The notes beneath the pieces were generated by a model that was not told the origin of the DNA, searched no databases, and saw nothing but the letters and a program-made list of their open reading frames with translations. This document shows positions 34,597 through 44,048 of a stretch of 64,000 nt of DNA, in pieces. Source of the DNA: an uncultured Acidobacteriota bacterium. Lineage in GTDB: Bacteria; Acidobacteriota; Terriglobia; Bryobacterales; Bryobacteraceae. Position 1 is the first letter of the stretch; every line of letters begins with the position of its first letter. Location: assembly GCA_902826685.1 (NCBI GenBank), contig CADEFT010000009.1:62001-126000 (forward strand), given 5' to 3'. A program made the position numbers and the translations under genes.

Positions 34597-37500
34597 CTAG
34601 AAAAACAGCCGTAACCCCAGATTGACGCGCCTAGGCTCGGTGGCCTGCCCGCCCACCACGCCCCAACTGGTCGGTGCGAACACGTTCAGTCCCGGATCGG
34701 CGGGAGCGAAGTGATTGAAGAAATTCAGAAACTCGAAGCTGAAGGTGGCCCCGATGCCCTCCCGGGCGAGCACCGTCTTTTTGATCGCCATGTCCACGTT
34801 CCATCTCGGGAACCCGCGCAGCATCGCGCCGAAGCGGCCGTCGATGCCGAGCACCATGGGCCGGAATTGATCGTAGACGGCCTGCGGGTCGGCGAACATG
34901 TTCAGGCCGGAACCGCCGCGACCGGGATTGCCGTCGCGGCCCGCCGTGCCCGAGGCCGTTACGTCGAGATGGGCCGTGTTGCCGGACGTGTATTTCGAAA
35001 GCCCGACGGCACAGCCGCCGGACCAACTGCCAAACGTCTCTCCGCCGGTTGCCACGCAAAGAGGATTGCCGCTCTGGGCGCGCAGCAGCGGAGCGAGCGA
35101 CCAGCCGCCCAACACCTTGCCCGCCACGCCTCGCTGGGAACGGAACGCCGGTATATCGTAAAGCGCGTACAAGTTATAGACCCAGGGAATGTCGTGACCG
35201 AGCGGCCGGTAGTCGGTGTTATTGCGGAACGTATCCATGCTGGTGATGCCGTTCTGCGAAGTGCCGCCGTCGCCAAGCGCCCGGCTGAAGGTCAGGTTCG
35301 ACGTCGCCGAGACTCCGTGCCAGTCAAACAAGCTCAACGACAGATACACGGCGTTGTAATTGGAAGATCTTCCACTTACATTGCTCGGCACGCGAGAGGT
35401 TTGGACGGGATTGGAACTGGTGAGCGTGCGTCCCAGGGTCCAGCCCTGCGCGCTGTCGAGACCGGACCAGACGCGGCGCACGTTGGTATTGAGAATATCG
35501 GCGCGAAGGCGGCTGCCCACGGCGGCGGTGCAATTGGCGAAGCCGTTGCAATAGGGCGAGGACGGCCCGCCCATGGCCGCTTCGAAGAACGGCTGCGCCG
35601 CCGCGGCCTGGCCGCCGGACAGCGCCTGGTAGAGGCCGGCATAGGCCTGGGCGAAGCTTTGGCCGTTCAGAGTGGTCATGTAAGGAACGGCGTTCAACTC
35701 GGCGCGCCACATCTCATTGCGGCTGATCATTCCGATGTAACCAACCTCGATGCGCGACTTGGAAGAAACCTGGCGCTGGATGGAGAAAGTGAACTGATCG
35801 GTGCGGGGCGGCAGCAGCTTGGTGTCGAGAATCCAGGTCTCGCCGAGCGGGGCGTTGCCGCGAATTCCCGGGAAGTAAGGCTGCGCGAGCACCTGGTCTA
35901 CACCCGGCAGCGGGGCGCTCATGCCATCGGTGCCGATGCGGAAGGCGGTGGACGGATCGACCCCTGAAGTCCCCAGGCAGCGGCCGTCGCGGGAGCCGCC
36001 GATGCAGGCCACGGCCTGGCCGATGCCGGTGCCCTGCAGAGGGACCTGGACAATGTTGATGCCATTGACGCGCCCGAAAATACGCGCGTATCCGCCGCGC
36101 ACCACTGTGGTGTTTTTGCCGAATAACTTGCCCATCAGGCCATCGGTGAAAGAAGGATTCCAGGCCACCGCCAGCCGCGGGCTGAACACCGAATACACCG
36201 GATCGTAGGGATATTTGCGGCCCGCGCCGACGTTGCGAATGGTGGAGAATCCGATGGTGGGCTGATAGGCGCGCCCTTGCAGCGCGGCCTTTTCGCGTTG
36301 GGCCAGGTAGTCGGCGGAGGTGAAGGAATTGCCGTCCCCATCAACCACCATGGGTTGATTGCCGTTTAACTCGTAGGGCGGCATCTGAATCTGGTAGCCC
36401 AGGCCGTAAATGAGCGTGAAGGAAGGCTTCAACTTCCAGGTGTCGCTGAAATAGACGTTGTAATTGGCCACCACGCTTTCGGATTTAATGGAGGTTCCAA
36501 ACGGCTGCAGCACGCCGCCCTTGCGGGGGTAGAACACGCGGCTCTCGGCGACCATGCCCAGCACCTGCGAATAGAGCGAGTTCCAGTTGGCGTATTGGTT
36601 GGCGGGCACGGCGGACGGAATGAAATCGGTGGGCGTGCGGATGCCTTCGCCCGCTCCCAGCAGGTAAGTGGGCGTGGTGGTCATATTCAAACCGTTATCG
36701 TTGCGCTGGTGTTGCAGGAACCAGCGCGTGTAAGCTCCGCCGAACTGGAACAAGTGGTTGCCCTGCACCAGGCTCAAGTCGTCTTTCAATACCTTGTCCT
36801 GTCCGTTCCAATAGCGGGAAAGCGAATTATTGCGATTGACTTCGTAGGGCAGCAGGCCACCGAGGTCGATGGCCGCGCCAAGACCCGGAAGCTGCGGCGG
36901 CGCGCCGGCCGAACCCCACTCCCAGGAATTGCGGGTGTAGTTGAAACGCAGGTCGTTAATCAGCTTCGGTGTGAGCACGCTGGTGAGTCCCGCGACATAG
37001 AAGGAGGGCGTCTGCGGCCGGTCGGTCAGCGCCTTCGGCACGCCGGCGGTGTTGCCGGAGAAAAATCCGCCGATGTCCACCTGGCTGGTGGTGAACTGAT
37101 AGAGATGGAAATAGCGATAGCTCAGCATCAGGCGGTGCTTGGAGGTGAGGTCGCGATCCACACGGCCCACCAGGAAGTTCGAGCTCACAGGCAGCGCGAT
37201 CTGGGAGAAATGTCCCTGCGTGTTGTACCGGTCGCCGGCTTCCGGATTATTGGGCAGGGGCATGAACCGGTTCCAGACCTCGGAAACGATCGGGTTGATG
37301 CCGATGGCGCGTGGATCGCAGGTGCTGGTGCCACACATGGCCGGCTGGTAAGTGGTTCCGTTGACGGTCACCGGCCGCGCGTTCAGATTGTAGGGCCGCC
37401 ACACGCCGGCGGCATCGGGCACCTGGATGACACCGGCGCGCAGCAATGGGGTTGGTACGGCTCGCTGGTAGGTGACGACCTGGGGAAAGCGTCTGCCTTC

Positions 37501-38439
37501 GTAGTTGAAGAAGAAGTAAGTCTTGTGGCCGCCGAGCGCGGGCGTGAGGGGCCCGCCCAATGCCGCTCCGAAGCGGTGTTCGTGCGTTTTGGGGCGAGGC
37601 TGGTTGGTGCGGTTGTTGGCCCATGTGTTGGCACTGAAGTTCGTGCCGAAGTAGTATTCGTAGGCCGAGCCATGAAACTGGTTGGTGCCGCGCTTGGTCG
37701 CCATCTGCACCTGGCCGCCGGAGGCGCCGTTGAAATCGGCGGTCTGGTTATTGACGCTGACGCGAAATTCCTCGACGCTTTCCACCGGCGTGGGAACGAC
37801 TCCCGAGGGATCGCCGCCGGAGGTGCGCGCCGTCGATCCGCTGGACAGCGTGTAGTTGCGGTAGTTGCCATCCTGATCGCTCGAAATATTGCCGCCGTCG
37901 AGCGAGAATACGTTCTGGTCGTTCGTCTTGCCCGCCATCTCGCCGCCGGGGGCAACACCGGGCTGCAAGGTGACGAAGGCATTGGCGTCGCGGCCGAGGT
38001 TGGGCAGGGTGGCGAGCGAACGTCCGGTGATCGTGACGCCAGGCGAAACGGTGGTGGTCTGGAGTTCGGCGGCTGGGGAAGCCGTCACCTCCACCGCCGT
38101 GCTCGTGGAGCCGACTTGCAGCGTCACATTGAGCGTGAGCGCGCCACCCACCAGCACGCGCTGCCCGGCAAAGCGTGCCTGCTTGAATCCCTGCCGGCTG
38201 ACCGTCACCTCATAGACACCGGAGGCGACGTTCAGAAACACATACCGTCCCACTTCGTTGGTGGTGGCGTTTTGCGTGCCGCCGGTGGAGGTGTCTTTCA
38301 ACGCGACTTCCGCGCCCTGAATCGCGGCGCTCTGTTCGTCGGTTACCTGGCCGGCCACGGTGCCCGCGGAGGTAAGCTGCGCCGGAAGCTGACGGTTCAT
38401 CAAGGCCGCCAGAAGGAGAATCACGATTCTCGAATTCAT
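34597..38439 (-). CDS. Oar-like TonB-dependent outer-membrane receptor with carboxypeptidase-regulatory domain
   Basis: 1280 residues. A signal peptide (MNSRIVILLLAALMNRQLPA) is followed by a CarboxypepD_reg-like Ig domain (about 25-110: GTVAGQVTDEQSAAIQGAEVAL, GRYVFLNVASGVYEVTV), a plug domain (about 125-245, with TGRSLATLPNLGRDANAF) and a very long beta-barrel ending in LGLRLFF with the terminal Phe expected for BAM recognition. Such giant receptors are greatly expanded in Acidobacteria, probably for uptake of polymers or oligosaccharides. No TonB box was verified. Single gene with no SusD partner beside it. Confidence 0.93.
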   Translation of the reverse strand: MNSRIVILLLAALMNRQLPAQLTSAGTVAGQVTDEQSAAIQGAEVALKDTSTGGTQNATTNEVGRYVFLNVASGVYEVTVSRQGFKQARFAGQRVLVGGALTLNVTLQVGSTSTAVEVTASPAAELQTTTVSPGVTITGRSLATLPNLGRDANAFVTLQPGVAPGGEMAGKTNDQNVFSLDGGNISSDQDGNYRNYTLSSGSTARTSGGDPSGVVPTPVESVEEFRVSVNNQTADFNGASGGQVQMATKRGTNQFHGSAYEYYFGTNFSANTWANNRTNQPRPKTHEHRFGAALGGPLTPALGGHKTYFFFNYEGRRFPQVVTYQRAVPTPLLRAGVIQVPDAAGVWRPYNLNARPVTVNGTTYQPAMCGTSTCDPRAIGINPIVSEVWNRFMPLPNNPEAGDRYNTQGHFSQIALPVSSNFLVGRVDRDLTSKHRLMLSYRYFHLYQFTTSQVDIGGFFSGNTAGVPKALTDRPQTPSFYVAGLTSVLTPKLINDLRFNYTRNSWEWGSAGAPPQLPGLGAAIDLGGLLPYEVNRNNSLSRYWNGQDKVLKDDLSLVQGNHLFQFGGAYTRWFLQHQRNDNGLNMTTTPTYLLGAGEGIRTPTDFIPSAVPANQYANWNSLYSQVLGMVAESRVFYPRKGGVLQPFGTSIKSESVVANYNVYFSDTWKLKPSFTLIYGLGYQIQMPPYELNGNQPMVVDGDGNSFTSADYLAQREKAALQGRAYQPTIGFSTIRNVGAGRKYPYDPVYSVFSPRLAVAWNPSFTDGLMGKLFGKNTTVVRGGYARIFGRVNGINIVQVPLQGTGIGQAVACIGGSRDGRCLGTSGVDPSTAFRIGTDGMSAPLPGVDQVLAQPYFPGIRGNAPLGETWILDTKLLPPRTDQFTFSIQRQVSSKSRIEVGYIGMISRNEMWRAELNAVPYMTTLNGQSFAQAYAGLYQALSGGQAAAAQPFFEAAMGGPSSPYCNGFANCTAAVGSRLRADILNTNVRRVWSGLDSAQGWTLGRTLTSSNPVQTSRVPSNVSGRSSNYNAVYLSLSLFDWHGVSATSNLTFSRALGDGGTSQNGITSMDTFRNNTDYRPLGHDIPWVYNLYALYDIPAFRSQRGVAGKVLGGWSLAPLLRAQSGNPLCVATGGETFGSWSGGCAVGLSKYTSGNTAHLDVTASGTAGRDGNPGRGGSGLNMFADPQAVYDQFRPMVLGIDGRFGAMLRGFPRWNVDMAIKKTVLAREGIGATFSFEFLNFFNHFAPADPGLNVFAPTSWGVVGGQATEPRRVNLGLRLFF

Positions 38440-38795
38440 GGCACGACAGTATATATGAATCGGGCGCCGGAAACAGGAAGCCGCGCTTCTGTCTGCACAT
38501 GCCAGTACATTTTCGCCGCCGTTGACGTTGAGGTCGCCCCGGTGCGTCTGGTTGCGAATGCGCCGCGCCCAGGAGACTCCAGTAGCTGCCCACTCGGCGT
38601 CTCTATGATGAGTTCCAGCAGTTGATCCCGCTCACGTGCGTCATGCAACCTGCCTCGGGCCGGCGCTCACCACAACGGCCGACAGGGGGCCAATCGCCTT
38701 GCTGCACATGTTCTTCGCCGGCTACAGTTCGGTGACCTGCGCTTTGCTCCCCTTCGGCCGGCTCACCCTCGTGCTTTACGGCAGGAACGTCTGTT
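38440..38795. other. Gene-poor gap between the TonB receptor and the DUF3800 gene
   Basis: 356 bases with no intact gene. The left part holds the TonB-receptor leader region; a minus-strand frame there (RDQLLELIIETPSGQLLES) looks protein-like but is short and unrecognised. The right part holds a relic of a coxC 5' end on the plus strand (38643-38740). This looks like a scar of past rearrangement. Confidence 0.5.
38643..38740 (+). pseudogene. Decayed fragment of a coxC-like 5' end
   Basis: The first 17 bases from the ATG at 38643 match the start of coxC at 33185 with one mismatch (both encode MQPASG). About 65 bases further, a 24-base block encoding MFFAGYSS matches the coxC MFFAGFSS block with one mismatch, at nearly the same offset (72 bases in coxC). 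Between and after them similarity is lost and the frame is broken. The source could be coxC in this window or another subunit III paralogue elsewhere in the genome. Confidence 0.6.
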
Positions 38796-39587
38796 TCAGC
38801 TTCGCTTCGGATTGAGTTCCGCATGCCCCTGACCTTCAGATCTGCGGCGTCGCATGTCTACCCTCTCGACGCACCAATCCGATAGAACCGGTTCAGTAAA
38901 GGCGAATCCCGTATGTGGTATCGACTCCAACTTGTCGAGCGAAGATTCGACGGATTGAAGAAACACGGAATCCGACTCGGAGGTGCGATTTGATCTCCCC
39001 CATTCTTGCATTGCGGATTGCCATACTCGTCTATACTTCCACGAAAGTAAATCTGCTACTTGGCAAGGCGCTGCGCTCTCCTTGCTTAGCTGTCTCAACT
39101 CAACACCAAAGGCATCGAATGCTTTGGAGGAAAGGTTTCCGAAATCTTCACTGCCGATCTCAAAAATGAACTCTGCGGCAACGTTCTGCTCGTCGGCGAT
39201 GGCTTTAGACTTGCTGATTGCCAGTAGCGATAGCAACACGTTGGGCAGGCCGTATCGCTCTCGAAGCCTATAGACAGCATTCACTCGATTCCATAGGGCG
39301 ACATCAACAGTGTAGACATAGGCGTGCTGCACGTATTTAGCCGCGCACTCAATCAAGTCGGAAAAGAAATCGCGTTTCCTTTCACTCTCGTTATGCCAAC
39401 CGGAGAATTCACCGCGGCTTGCAGCAAAGTCAGTCATGTGAAATATCTGGATTCCTTGTTTCGCGAGAGCGCTCTTCCAGTCACAACTGAACTCGGACCA
39501 TTGCTCAGCGCTTGCAACAACTCCGCAGACAGAAATACCGTTCTCCTGATGCGATCTGCCACTCTCGTCGAAGTATACGGAAACCAT
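38796..39587 (-). CDS. DUF3800 domain-containing protein
   Basis: 263 residues from the ATG at 39587, with AAGGA nine bases upstream; a TTG lies just before it. The family signature SVYFDESGRS opens the protein, FHMTDFAASRGEFSGW follows near 50, and the acidic C-terminal motif CQVADLLSWKYRRVW is near 190. The retained acidic residues (Asp in FDESG, Asp in ADLLSW) suggest an RNase H-like metal fold, but no activity is known for the family. GC and codon use are visibly lower than in neighbours, which suggests horizontal acquisition. DUF3800 genes are often found among mobile or defence genes. Confidence 0.85.
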   Translation of the reverse strand: MVSVYFDESGRSHQENGISVCGVVASAEQWSEFSCDWKSALAKQGIQIFHMTDFAASRGEFSGWHNESERKRDFFSDLIECAAKYVQHAYVYTVDVALWNRVNAVYRLRERYGLPNVLLSLLAISKSKAIADEQNVAAEFIFEIGSEDFGNLSSKAFDAFGVELRQLSKESAAPCQVADLLSWKYRRVWQSAMQEWGRSNRTSESDSVFLQSVESSLDKLESIPHTGFAFTEPVLSDWCVERVDMRRRRSEGQGHAELNPKRS

Positions 39588-39666
39588 CAACAGAATCCTT
39601 ACCCTAATTTGCGAAGCTCTTAGCCGATGTCGATTGTCATATTGGTCAACCAGGAGCCACCACTTA

Positions 39667-40374
39667 TCAGTCCGATTTCAACTTCCACAGGATCTGGCGG
39701 AACATGCCGAGCCACACCTTGGCATCCTGCGCATTCAGATTCAGGCGCCGGATCAGGTTCCGCATCCGCACCTGCGAGCCGCCGGCGGAGCCTTCGAAAT
39801 ATCCGCTGACGGTGAGCGCGTCCATCATCCGTTCGAGCAGCATTTCCTGATCGCCGGTCGAAGCGGCTTTCTTTGCGGCGGGTGCGGTGGAGGCTTTCTG
39901 TGTGTCGCGTATCAGCTCATACAGGCACACGGCCACGGCCTGGCCCAGATTCATCGACCGGTGCTCCGGTCGCGACGGGATCTGCATCAGCCAATGGCAA
40001 TGGCTCATGTCTTCATTCGACAGGCCGAATTTCTCCGAGCCAAACAGCAGCGCCACCCGGCCGCCGCCGGCTTCCTGAATCAGGCTGGCGCCTCGTTCCA
40101 GCCGGTGGATGGTGTGTTTGAGCTCGCGGTGGCTGGCCGCCGTGGTGCCGACCACCAGCGTGCAATCGGCGACGGCCTCGGAAACGGTCGTATACTCGCG
40201 CGCGGCGAGCAGCAGATCGCCCGCGCCCACGGCGGACTTCGCCTCGCGAAAGGCGACGTCATAGGCGTTGACCAGCCCCAGATCGAGGAACCCGAAATTA
40301 CTCATGGCGCGGGCCGCCGCGCCGATGTTCAGTGGATTGCGCGGGCTCACCAGAACCACGCGCAGCGGGGTCAC
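39667..40374 (-). CDS. trmJ: TrmJ-like tRNA/rRNA 2'-O-methyltransferase (SpoU/TrmH family)
   Basis: 235-residue SPOUT methyltransferase. VVLVSPRNPLNIGAAARAMSNFG opens the protein (motif 1), VALLFGSEKFGLSNEDMSHC is motif 2 and IPSRPEHRSMNLGQAVAVCLYE is motif 3 with the trefoil-knot SAM site. The order and spacing match TrmJ (tRNA Cm32/Um32). The start is GTG at 40374, overlapping the korB stop (GTGA). An SPOUT enzyme as third gene of a kor operon is a context oddity without clear meaning. Confidence 0.9.
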   Translation of the reverse strand: MTPLRVVLVSPRNPLNIGAAARAMSNFGFLDLGLVNAYDVAFREAKSAVGAGDLLLAAREYTTVSEAVADCTLVVGTTAASHRELKHTIHRLERGASLIQEAGGGRVALLFGSEKFGLSNEDMSHCHWLMQIPSRPEHRSMNLGQAVAVCLYELIRDTQKASTAPAAKKAASTGDQEMLLERMMDALTVSGYFEGSAGGSQVRMRNLIRRLNLNAQDAKVWLGMFRQILWKLKSD

Positions 40375-41432
40375 CGCAGCTCTTCCATCACGGCTTCGAG
40401 CGCTTCGGGCCCGGGCTTGACCTTCGACGCGGGCAGCGTGCCGAGGGCGTCGTCCACCACGCCCAGCATGTCGATGAGAGTCTCGCGTCCCTGCTCCATA
40501 TAGAGGATGCCGGTCAGCACTTCGCCCTTGCCTTCGGCGTCGTGCAGCGCCTGCACGGCCTGCATCTTGTTGGTGGGATCGTAGTCGCGGCTAAGCTTCT
40601 TGAGCCGCAGATGCGAGCCGTCGTGCAGCGTCACATCCTTGGTTTCGCCCTCTTCGATTTCGACCGAGATCTCTTCGTAGTAGGGGACGTAGTTGAGATC
40701 CTGCAGCGCGACCTCGTGATCCTTCACATAGGCGTAGCTCTTGGTGGAACCTACGTGATCGTTGAAGGTGACGCAAGGGGAAATGACATCCACCAGCGAC
40801 AGCCCTTTGTGCGAGAGGCAGGTCTTGAGGATGGTGCTCAACTGCTTCTTGTCGCCGCTGAAGGAGCGCGCCACCAGCGTGGCGCCGAGTTCGATGCCCA
40901 TCAGGCAGCAATCGATGGGAGGCATTTCATTGATCACGCCGGATTTTTGCTTGGAGCCGCGATCGGCGGTGGCCGAGAACTGGCCCTTGGTCAATCCATA
41001 GACGCCGTTGTTCTCAATGACGTAAACCAGCGGCACGTTCCGGCGCAGCATGTGCATGAACTGGCCGATACCGATGGAAGCCGTATCGCCGTCGCCGGTG
41101 ACCAGTACGCTGATGAGGTTCTTGTTGGCGAGCAGGGCGCCGGTGGCCACCGAAGGCGCGCGGCCGTGCACGCTATTGAACCCGTGCGACTGGCTTAGAA
41201 AGTAGGCGGGCGTTTTCGACGAGCACCCGATGCCCGACATCTTCGCCACCTTCCAGGGCTCGATGCCGAGTTCGTAGAACACTTCGACGATACGCTCGGA
41301 AATCGAGTTATGCCCGCAGCCGGCGCACAGCGTGGTCTTGGCGCCGCGATAGGGCAATACTTCGAGGCCAATGCGATTGAGCTTCTTCGGCGGGGCCGGG
41401 GGGGGCGGCGGCGGCGTAATCGTTGTGCTCAT
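40371..41432 (-). CDS. korB: 2-oxoglutarate/2-oxoacid:ferredoxin oxidoreductase beta subunit
   Basis: 353 residues; thiamine-diphosphate and [4Fe-4S] subunit. After a proline-rich N-tail (PPPPPPAPP), TLCAGCGHNSIS and GIGCSSKTPAYF supply three cluster cysteines and VDVISPCVTFNDH the fourth. The TPP motif is VLVTGDGDTASIGIGQFMH near 110, with VIENNGVYGLTKGQFSAT near 135. With KorA it interconverts 2-oxoglutarate plus CoA and succinyl-CoA plus CO2 using ferredoxin. Overlaps korA by 4 bases and trmJ by 4 bases. Confidence 0.93.
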   Translation of the reverse strand: MSTTITPPPPPPAPPKKLNRIGLEVLPYRGAKTTLCAGCGHNSISERIVEVFYELGIEPWKVAKMSGIGCSSKTPAYFLSQSHGFNSVHGRAPSVATGALLANKNLISVLVTGDGDTASIGIGQFMHMLRRNVPLVYVIENNGVYGLTKGQFSATADRGSKQKSGVINEMPPIDCCLMGIELGATLVARSFSGDKKQLSTILKTCLSHKGLSLVDVISPCVTFNDHVGSTKSYAYVKDHEVALQDLNYVPYYEEISVEIEEGETKDVTLHDGSHLRLKKLSRDYDPTNKMQAVQALHDAEGKGEVLTGILYMEQGRETLIDMLGVVDDALGTLPASKVKPGPEALEAVMEELR

Positions 41433-43273
41433 AATCCCTCCTGCTGGGCGAATTCGGCGGTCACCGTGCGTGCATCGAGCGGCATGCCACCGTAGTAGCG
41501 GATGCTGCGCAGCTTGGCCACCACGGCGGGCTCATAATCGAGCCGCATCAACGCGAGTAACTGGCCGTCGCGATTCTGCTCGACGACATACACGCGATCG
41601 TGGCGGGCGATGAAGTCGAGCAACTCCGGCGTAAAGGGATACGCCTTCAGGCGCAGATGGCTGGTTTCGATGCCGTATTCGCGCACCAGTTGATCGCGGC
41701 TCTCCGCCACCGCGTAGCGCGACGTGCCGTAATAAACGATGCCGATTTTCGCCTTGGGATTGATCTCCCCTTCGGGCTTGGGCACCACGGCCACCATGGA
41801 GGCGAACTTGCGCGAGAGACGGTCGACGTTCTTGATGTAGTCGTCTTCGCGTTCGGTGTACTGCGCCTTTTCGTTGTGGCCGCTGCCGCGCGTAAAGTAG
41901 GCGGCCTTGGGATGCGGGGTGCCGGGCAAGGTTCGATACGCCACGCCGTCGCCATCCACGTCGCGATAGCGCGCAAACTCCTGAACTTTATCCAGTGCCG
42001 CGGCGTCGAGCACTTTGCCGCGCTTGGGCTCACGCTGTGGATACGCGAATGGATCCGACATCCAGTTGTTCATGCCGAGATCGAGATCGGTATTGACGAA
42101 CACCGGCGTCTGGAACCCTTCGGCGAGATCGAAGGCGTCGGCCGCCATCTCAAAACATTCCTGCGGCGAGGAGGGGAACAGCACCGGATGGCGCGTATCG
42201 CCATGGGAAAGCAGCGCGTTCTTGAGCACGTCGCCCTGCATGGTGCGCGTCGGCAGCCCGGTGGAAGGACCCACGCGCTGCACGTCGAAAATGACCGCCG
42301 GAATATCGGCGTAGTAGCCCAGGCCGACAAATTCCGCCATCAGCGAAATGCCGGGGCCGGAAGTGGAAGTCATCGCCCGCGCGCCCGCCCACGAAGCGCC
42401 CACCACCATGCCGATGGCGGCCAACTCGTCTTCGGCCTGCACCACCGCATAGGTGGCCTTGCCGGTTTCCTTATCGGTGCGCAGACGCCGCAGGTAGCCG
42501 ATCATCGTTTCCACCAGCGACGACGACGGCGTAATGGGATACCAGGTCACCACCGTCACCCCGGCGAAGATGCAGCCGAGCGCCGCCGCCGAATTGCCGT
42601 CGATGATGATCTTGCCGGCCGTCTCATTCATCCGCTCCACCGAGAACGGATCGGTCTTCTTCAACTGTTCCTCGGCGAATTTCCGGCCCGCCTGCACGGC
42701 GCCCCAGTTGAGATCGGCGGCCTTGGCTTTCTTTGGCCCGAACTGCTTGAACAGGGCCTTGTGGATCTCTTCGAAATCGATGTTCAACAGATGACCCACC
42801 ACGCCGTCGTAGATCATGTTGCGCACCAGTTTGCGCAACTTCACTTCCGGACAAACGGGCACCACCAGCTTGTCAAACGGCACGGGATAGAAGTGCAGAT
42901 CCTGGCGTAACTCGTTCAGCTTCAGCGGCTCGTCATAAACCACGGCCGCCCCGGCTTCGAGTTTCAACACGTCTTCGCGCGCCGTTTCCGGGTTCATGGC
43001 CACCAGGAAATCGATTTCCTTCTTGCGTGCGATCCACCCGTTCTTGTTCGCGCGAATCGTGAACCAGGTGGGTAATCCGGCAATGTTGGAAGGGAAGAGA
43101 TTCTTTCCCGATACGGGAATGCCCATCTGGAAGATGGACCTCATCAGGACGTTGTTGGCCGTCTGGCTGCCGGAGCCGTTGACCGTGCCGACCTGGATGG
43201 AGAAGTCGTTTACGACGCGGTAGTGTTGATGTCCGGCCTCGGAGGAGGCCGGACTGACTTCGAGTGTGGACAT
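41429..43273 (-). CDS. korA: 2-oxoglutarate/2-oxoacid:ferredoxin oxidoreductase, fused gamma-alpha subunit
   Basis: 614 residues. Residues 20-200 are the gamma domain (IQVGTVNGSGSQTANNVLM, GIPVSGKNLFPSNIAGLPTW). Residues 220-614 are the pyrimidine-binding alpha domain (GNSAAALGCIFAGVTVVTWYPITPSSSL, QAEDELAAIGMVVGASWAGARAMTSTSGPGISLM, both shown in part). YPITPSS is the signature of this superfamily. First gene of korA-korB-trmJ, with a good promoter 26 bases upstream. It implies low-potential ferredoxin metabolism in an organism that also has an aa3 oxidase. Confidence 0.93.
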   Translation of the reverse strand: MSTLEVSPASSEAGHQHYRVVNDFSIQVGTVNGSGSQTANNVLMRSIFQMGIPVSGKNLFPSNIAGLPTWFTIRANKNGWIARKKEIDFLVAMNPETAREDVLKLEAGAAVVYDEPLKLNELRQDLHFYPVPFDKLVVPVCPEVKLRKLVRNMIYDGVVGHLLNIDFEEIHKALFKQFGPKKAKAADLNWGAVQAGRKFAEEQLKKTDPFSVERMNETAGKIIIDGNSAAALGCIFAGVTVVTWYPITPSSSLVETMIGYLRRLRTDKETGKATYAVVQAEDELAAIGMVVGASWAGARAMTSTSGPGISLMAEFVGLGYYADIPAVIFDVQRVGPSTGLPTRTMQGDVLKNALLSHGDTRHPVLFPSSPQECFEMAADAFDLAEGFQTPVFVNTDLDLGMNNWMSDPFAYPQREPKRGKVLDAAALDKVQEFARYRDVDGDGVAYRTLPGTPHPKAAYFTRGSGHNEKAQYTEREDDYIKNVDRLSRKFASMVAVVPKPEGEINPKAKIGIVYYGTSRYAVAESRDQLVREYGIETSHLRLKAYPFTPELLDFIARHDRVYVVEQNRDGQLLALMRLDYEPAVVAKLRSIRYYGGMPLDARTVTAEFAQQEGL

Positions 43274-43298
43274 AGGGTTAGGATGTCAGCGCTCATTC

Positions 43299-43328
43299 AT
43301 TATAGAACACGGCATCCGGGGCGGTAAA
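43299..43328 (-). promoter_or_regulatory. Promoter of the korA-korB-trmJ operon
   Basis: Minus strand: a perfect TATAAT at 43304-43299 and TTTACC (four of six) 18 bases upstream. Transcription would start about 43292, giving a leader near 19 bases with no clear Shine-Dalgarno sequence. Confidence 0.55.
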
Positions 43329-43361
43329 GAATGTCCCCAAAAACGATGGAAATTGGGATGT

Positions 43362-44048
43362 TTAGTCCAGAAGCCGTTCGATGGCACGCTCGTACTCGGC
43401 CCGTTCCACCAGTCCTGTGTAGACTTTGACGATGCGGCCTTTGCGGTCGATCAGCAGCGTGGCGGGCAGGGCTTTCAGGTGCCCGTAGAGGCCCGCCACC
43501 TCGCCGGAATCGACCATCACCGGATAGGTGACGAGAGTCTGTTCGAGGAACGCCCGCACCGGCTGCCAGCTTTCGTCCACCGAAACTCCAAGCGCCACGA
43601 AGCCATCCCCTCCGTAGCGCATGTGGAATTCCTGAAACCAGGGAACCTCGGTGCGGCAGGGCGGACACCAGGTGGCCCAGAAGTTGAGCAGCACGACCTT
43701 GCCCTGGAAGCTCGAAAGGCGGACCGGATGACCGGAGGCATCGGGGAGAGTGAAATCGGGTGCCGGTCCGGGCGCGGGCTGCGACCGGAAGTACTGGCTA
43801 ATGAGGCTGGTCTCGCCCACGCAGGCATCCAGGCACCGCTGCGCGAAGACGCGCGTGGCCGGGAAAGCGGCGATTGTGAACAGGAGCATGGCGGCGGAAG
43901 CGGCGGCGCCCAGTCGCGCGCGGCGGCGGGCGGCCTTTTTGGATCGCAGGCGCGCGAGGCCGGATGGCCGGTCGGGCTGCCACGAAGCGGTGGGGGTCAG
44001 ATGGGCCAGGCGGTCCTCCACCCAGCGGTCGAGTTCAAGGTTTTCCAT
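43362..44048 (-). CDS. Membrane-anchored TlpA/ResA-like thioredoxin with anti-sigma-like cytoplasmic tail
   Basis: 228 residues from the ATG at 44048 (the frame extends 13 codons upstream). Residues 1-45 are a charged cytoplasmic segment beginning MENLELDRWVEDRLAHLTP, of the kind seen in short anti-sigma factors. Residues 46-64 are a membrane helix. Beyond it lies a Cys pair (RCLDACVG, 72 and 76). Residues 95-228 are a TlpA thioredoxin domain with APDFTLPDASG, NFWATWCPPCRTE (CPPC at 128-131) and the cis-Pro ALPATLLID. It overlaps the ECF sigma gene by 14 bases. I infer a redox-sensing anti-sigma factor; a plain disulfide reductase is the alternative. Confidence 0.8.
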   Translation of the reverse strand: MENLELDRWVEDRLAHLTPTASWQPDRPSGLARLRSKKAARRRARLGAAASAAMLLFTIAAFPATRVFAQRCLDACVGETSLISQYFRSQPAPGPAPDFTLPDASGHPVRLSSFQGKVVLLNFWATWCPPCRTEVPWFQEFHMRYGGDGFVALGVSVDESWQPVRAFLEQTLVTYPVMVDSGEVAGLYGHLKALPATLLIDRKGRIVKVYTGLVERAEYERAIERLLD

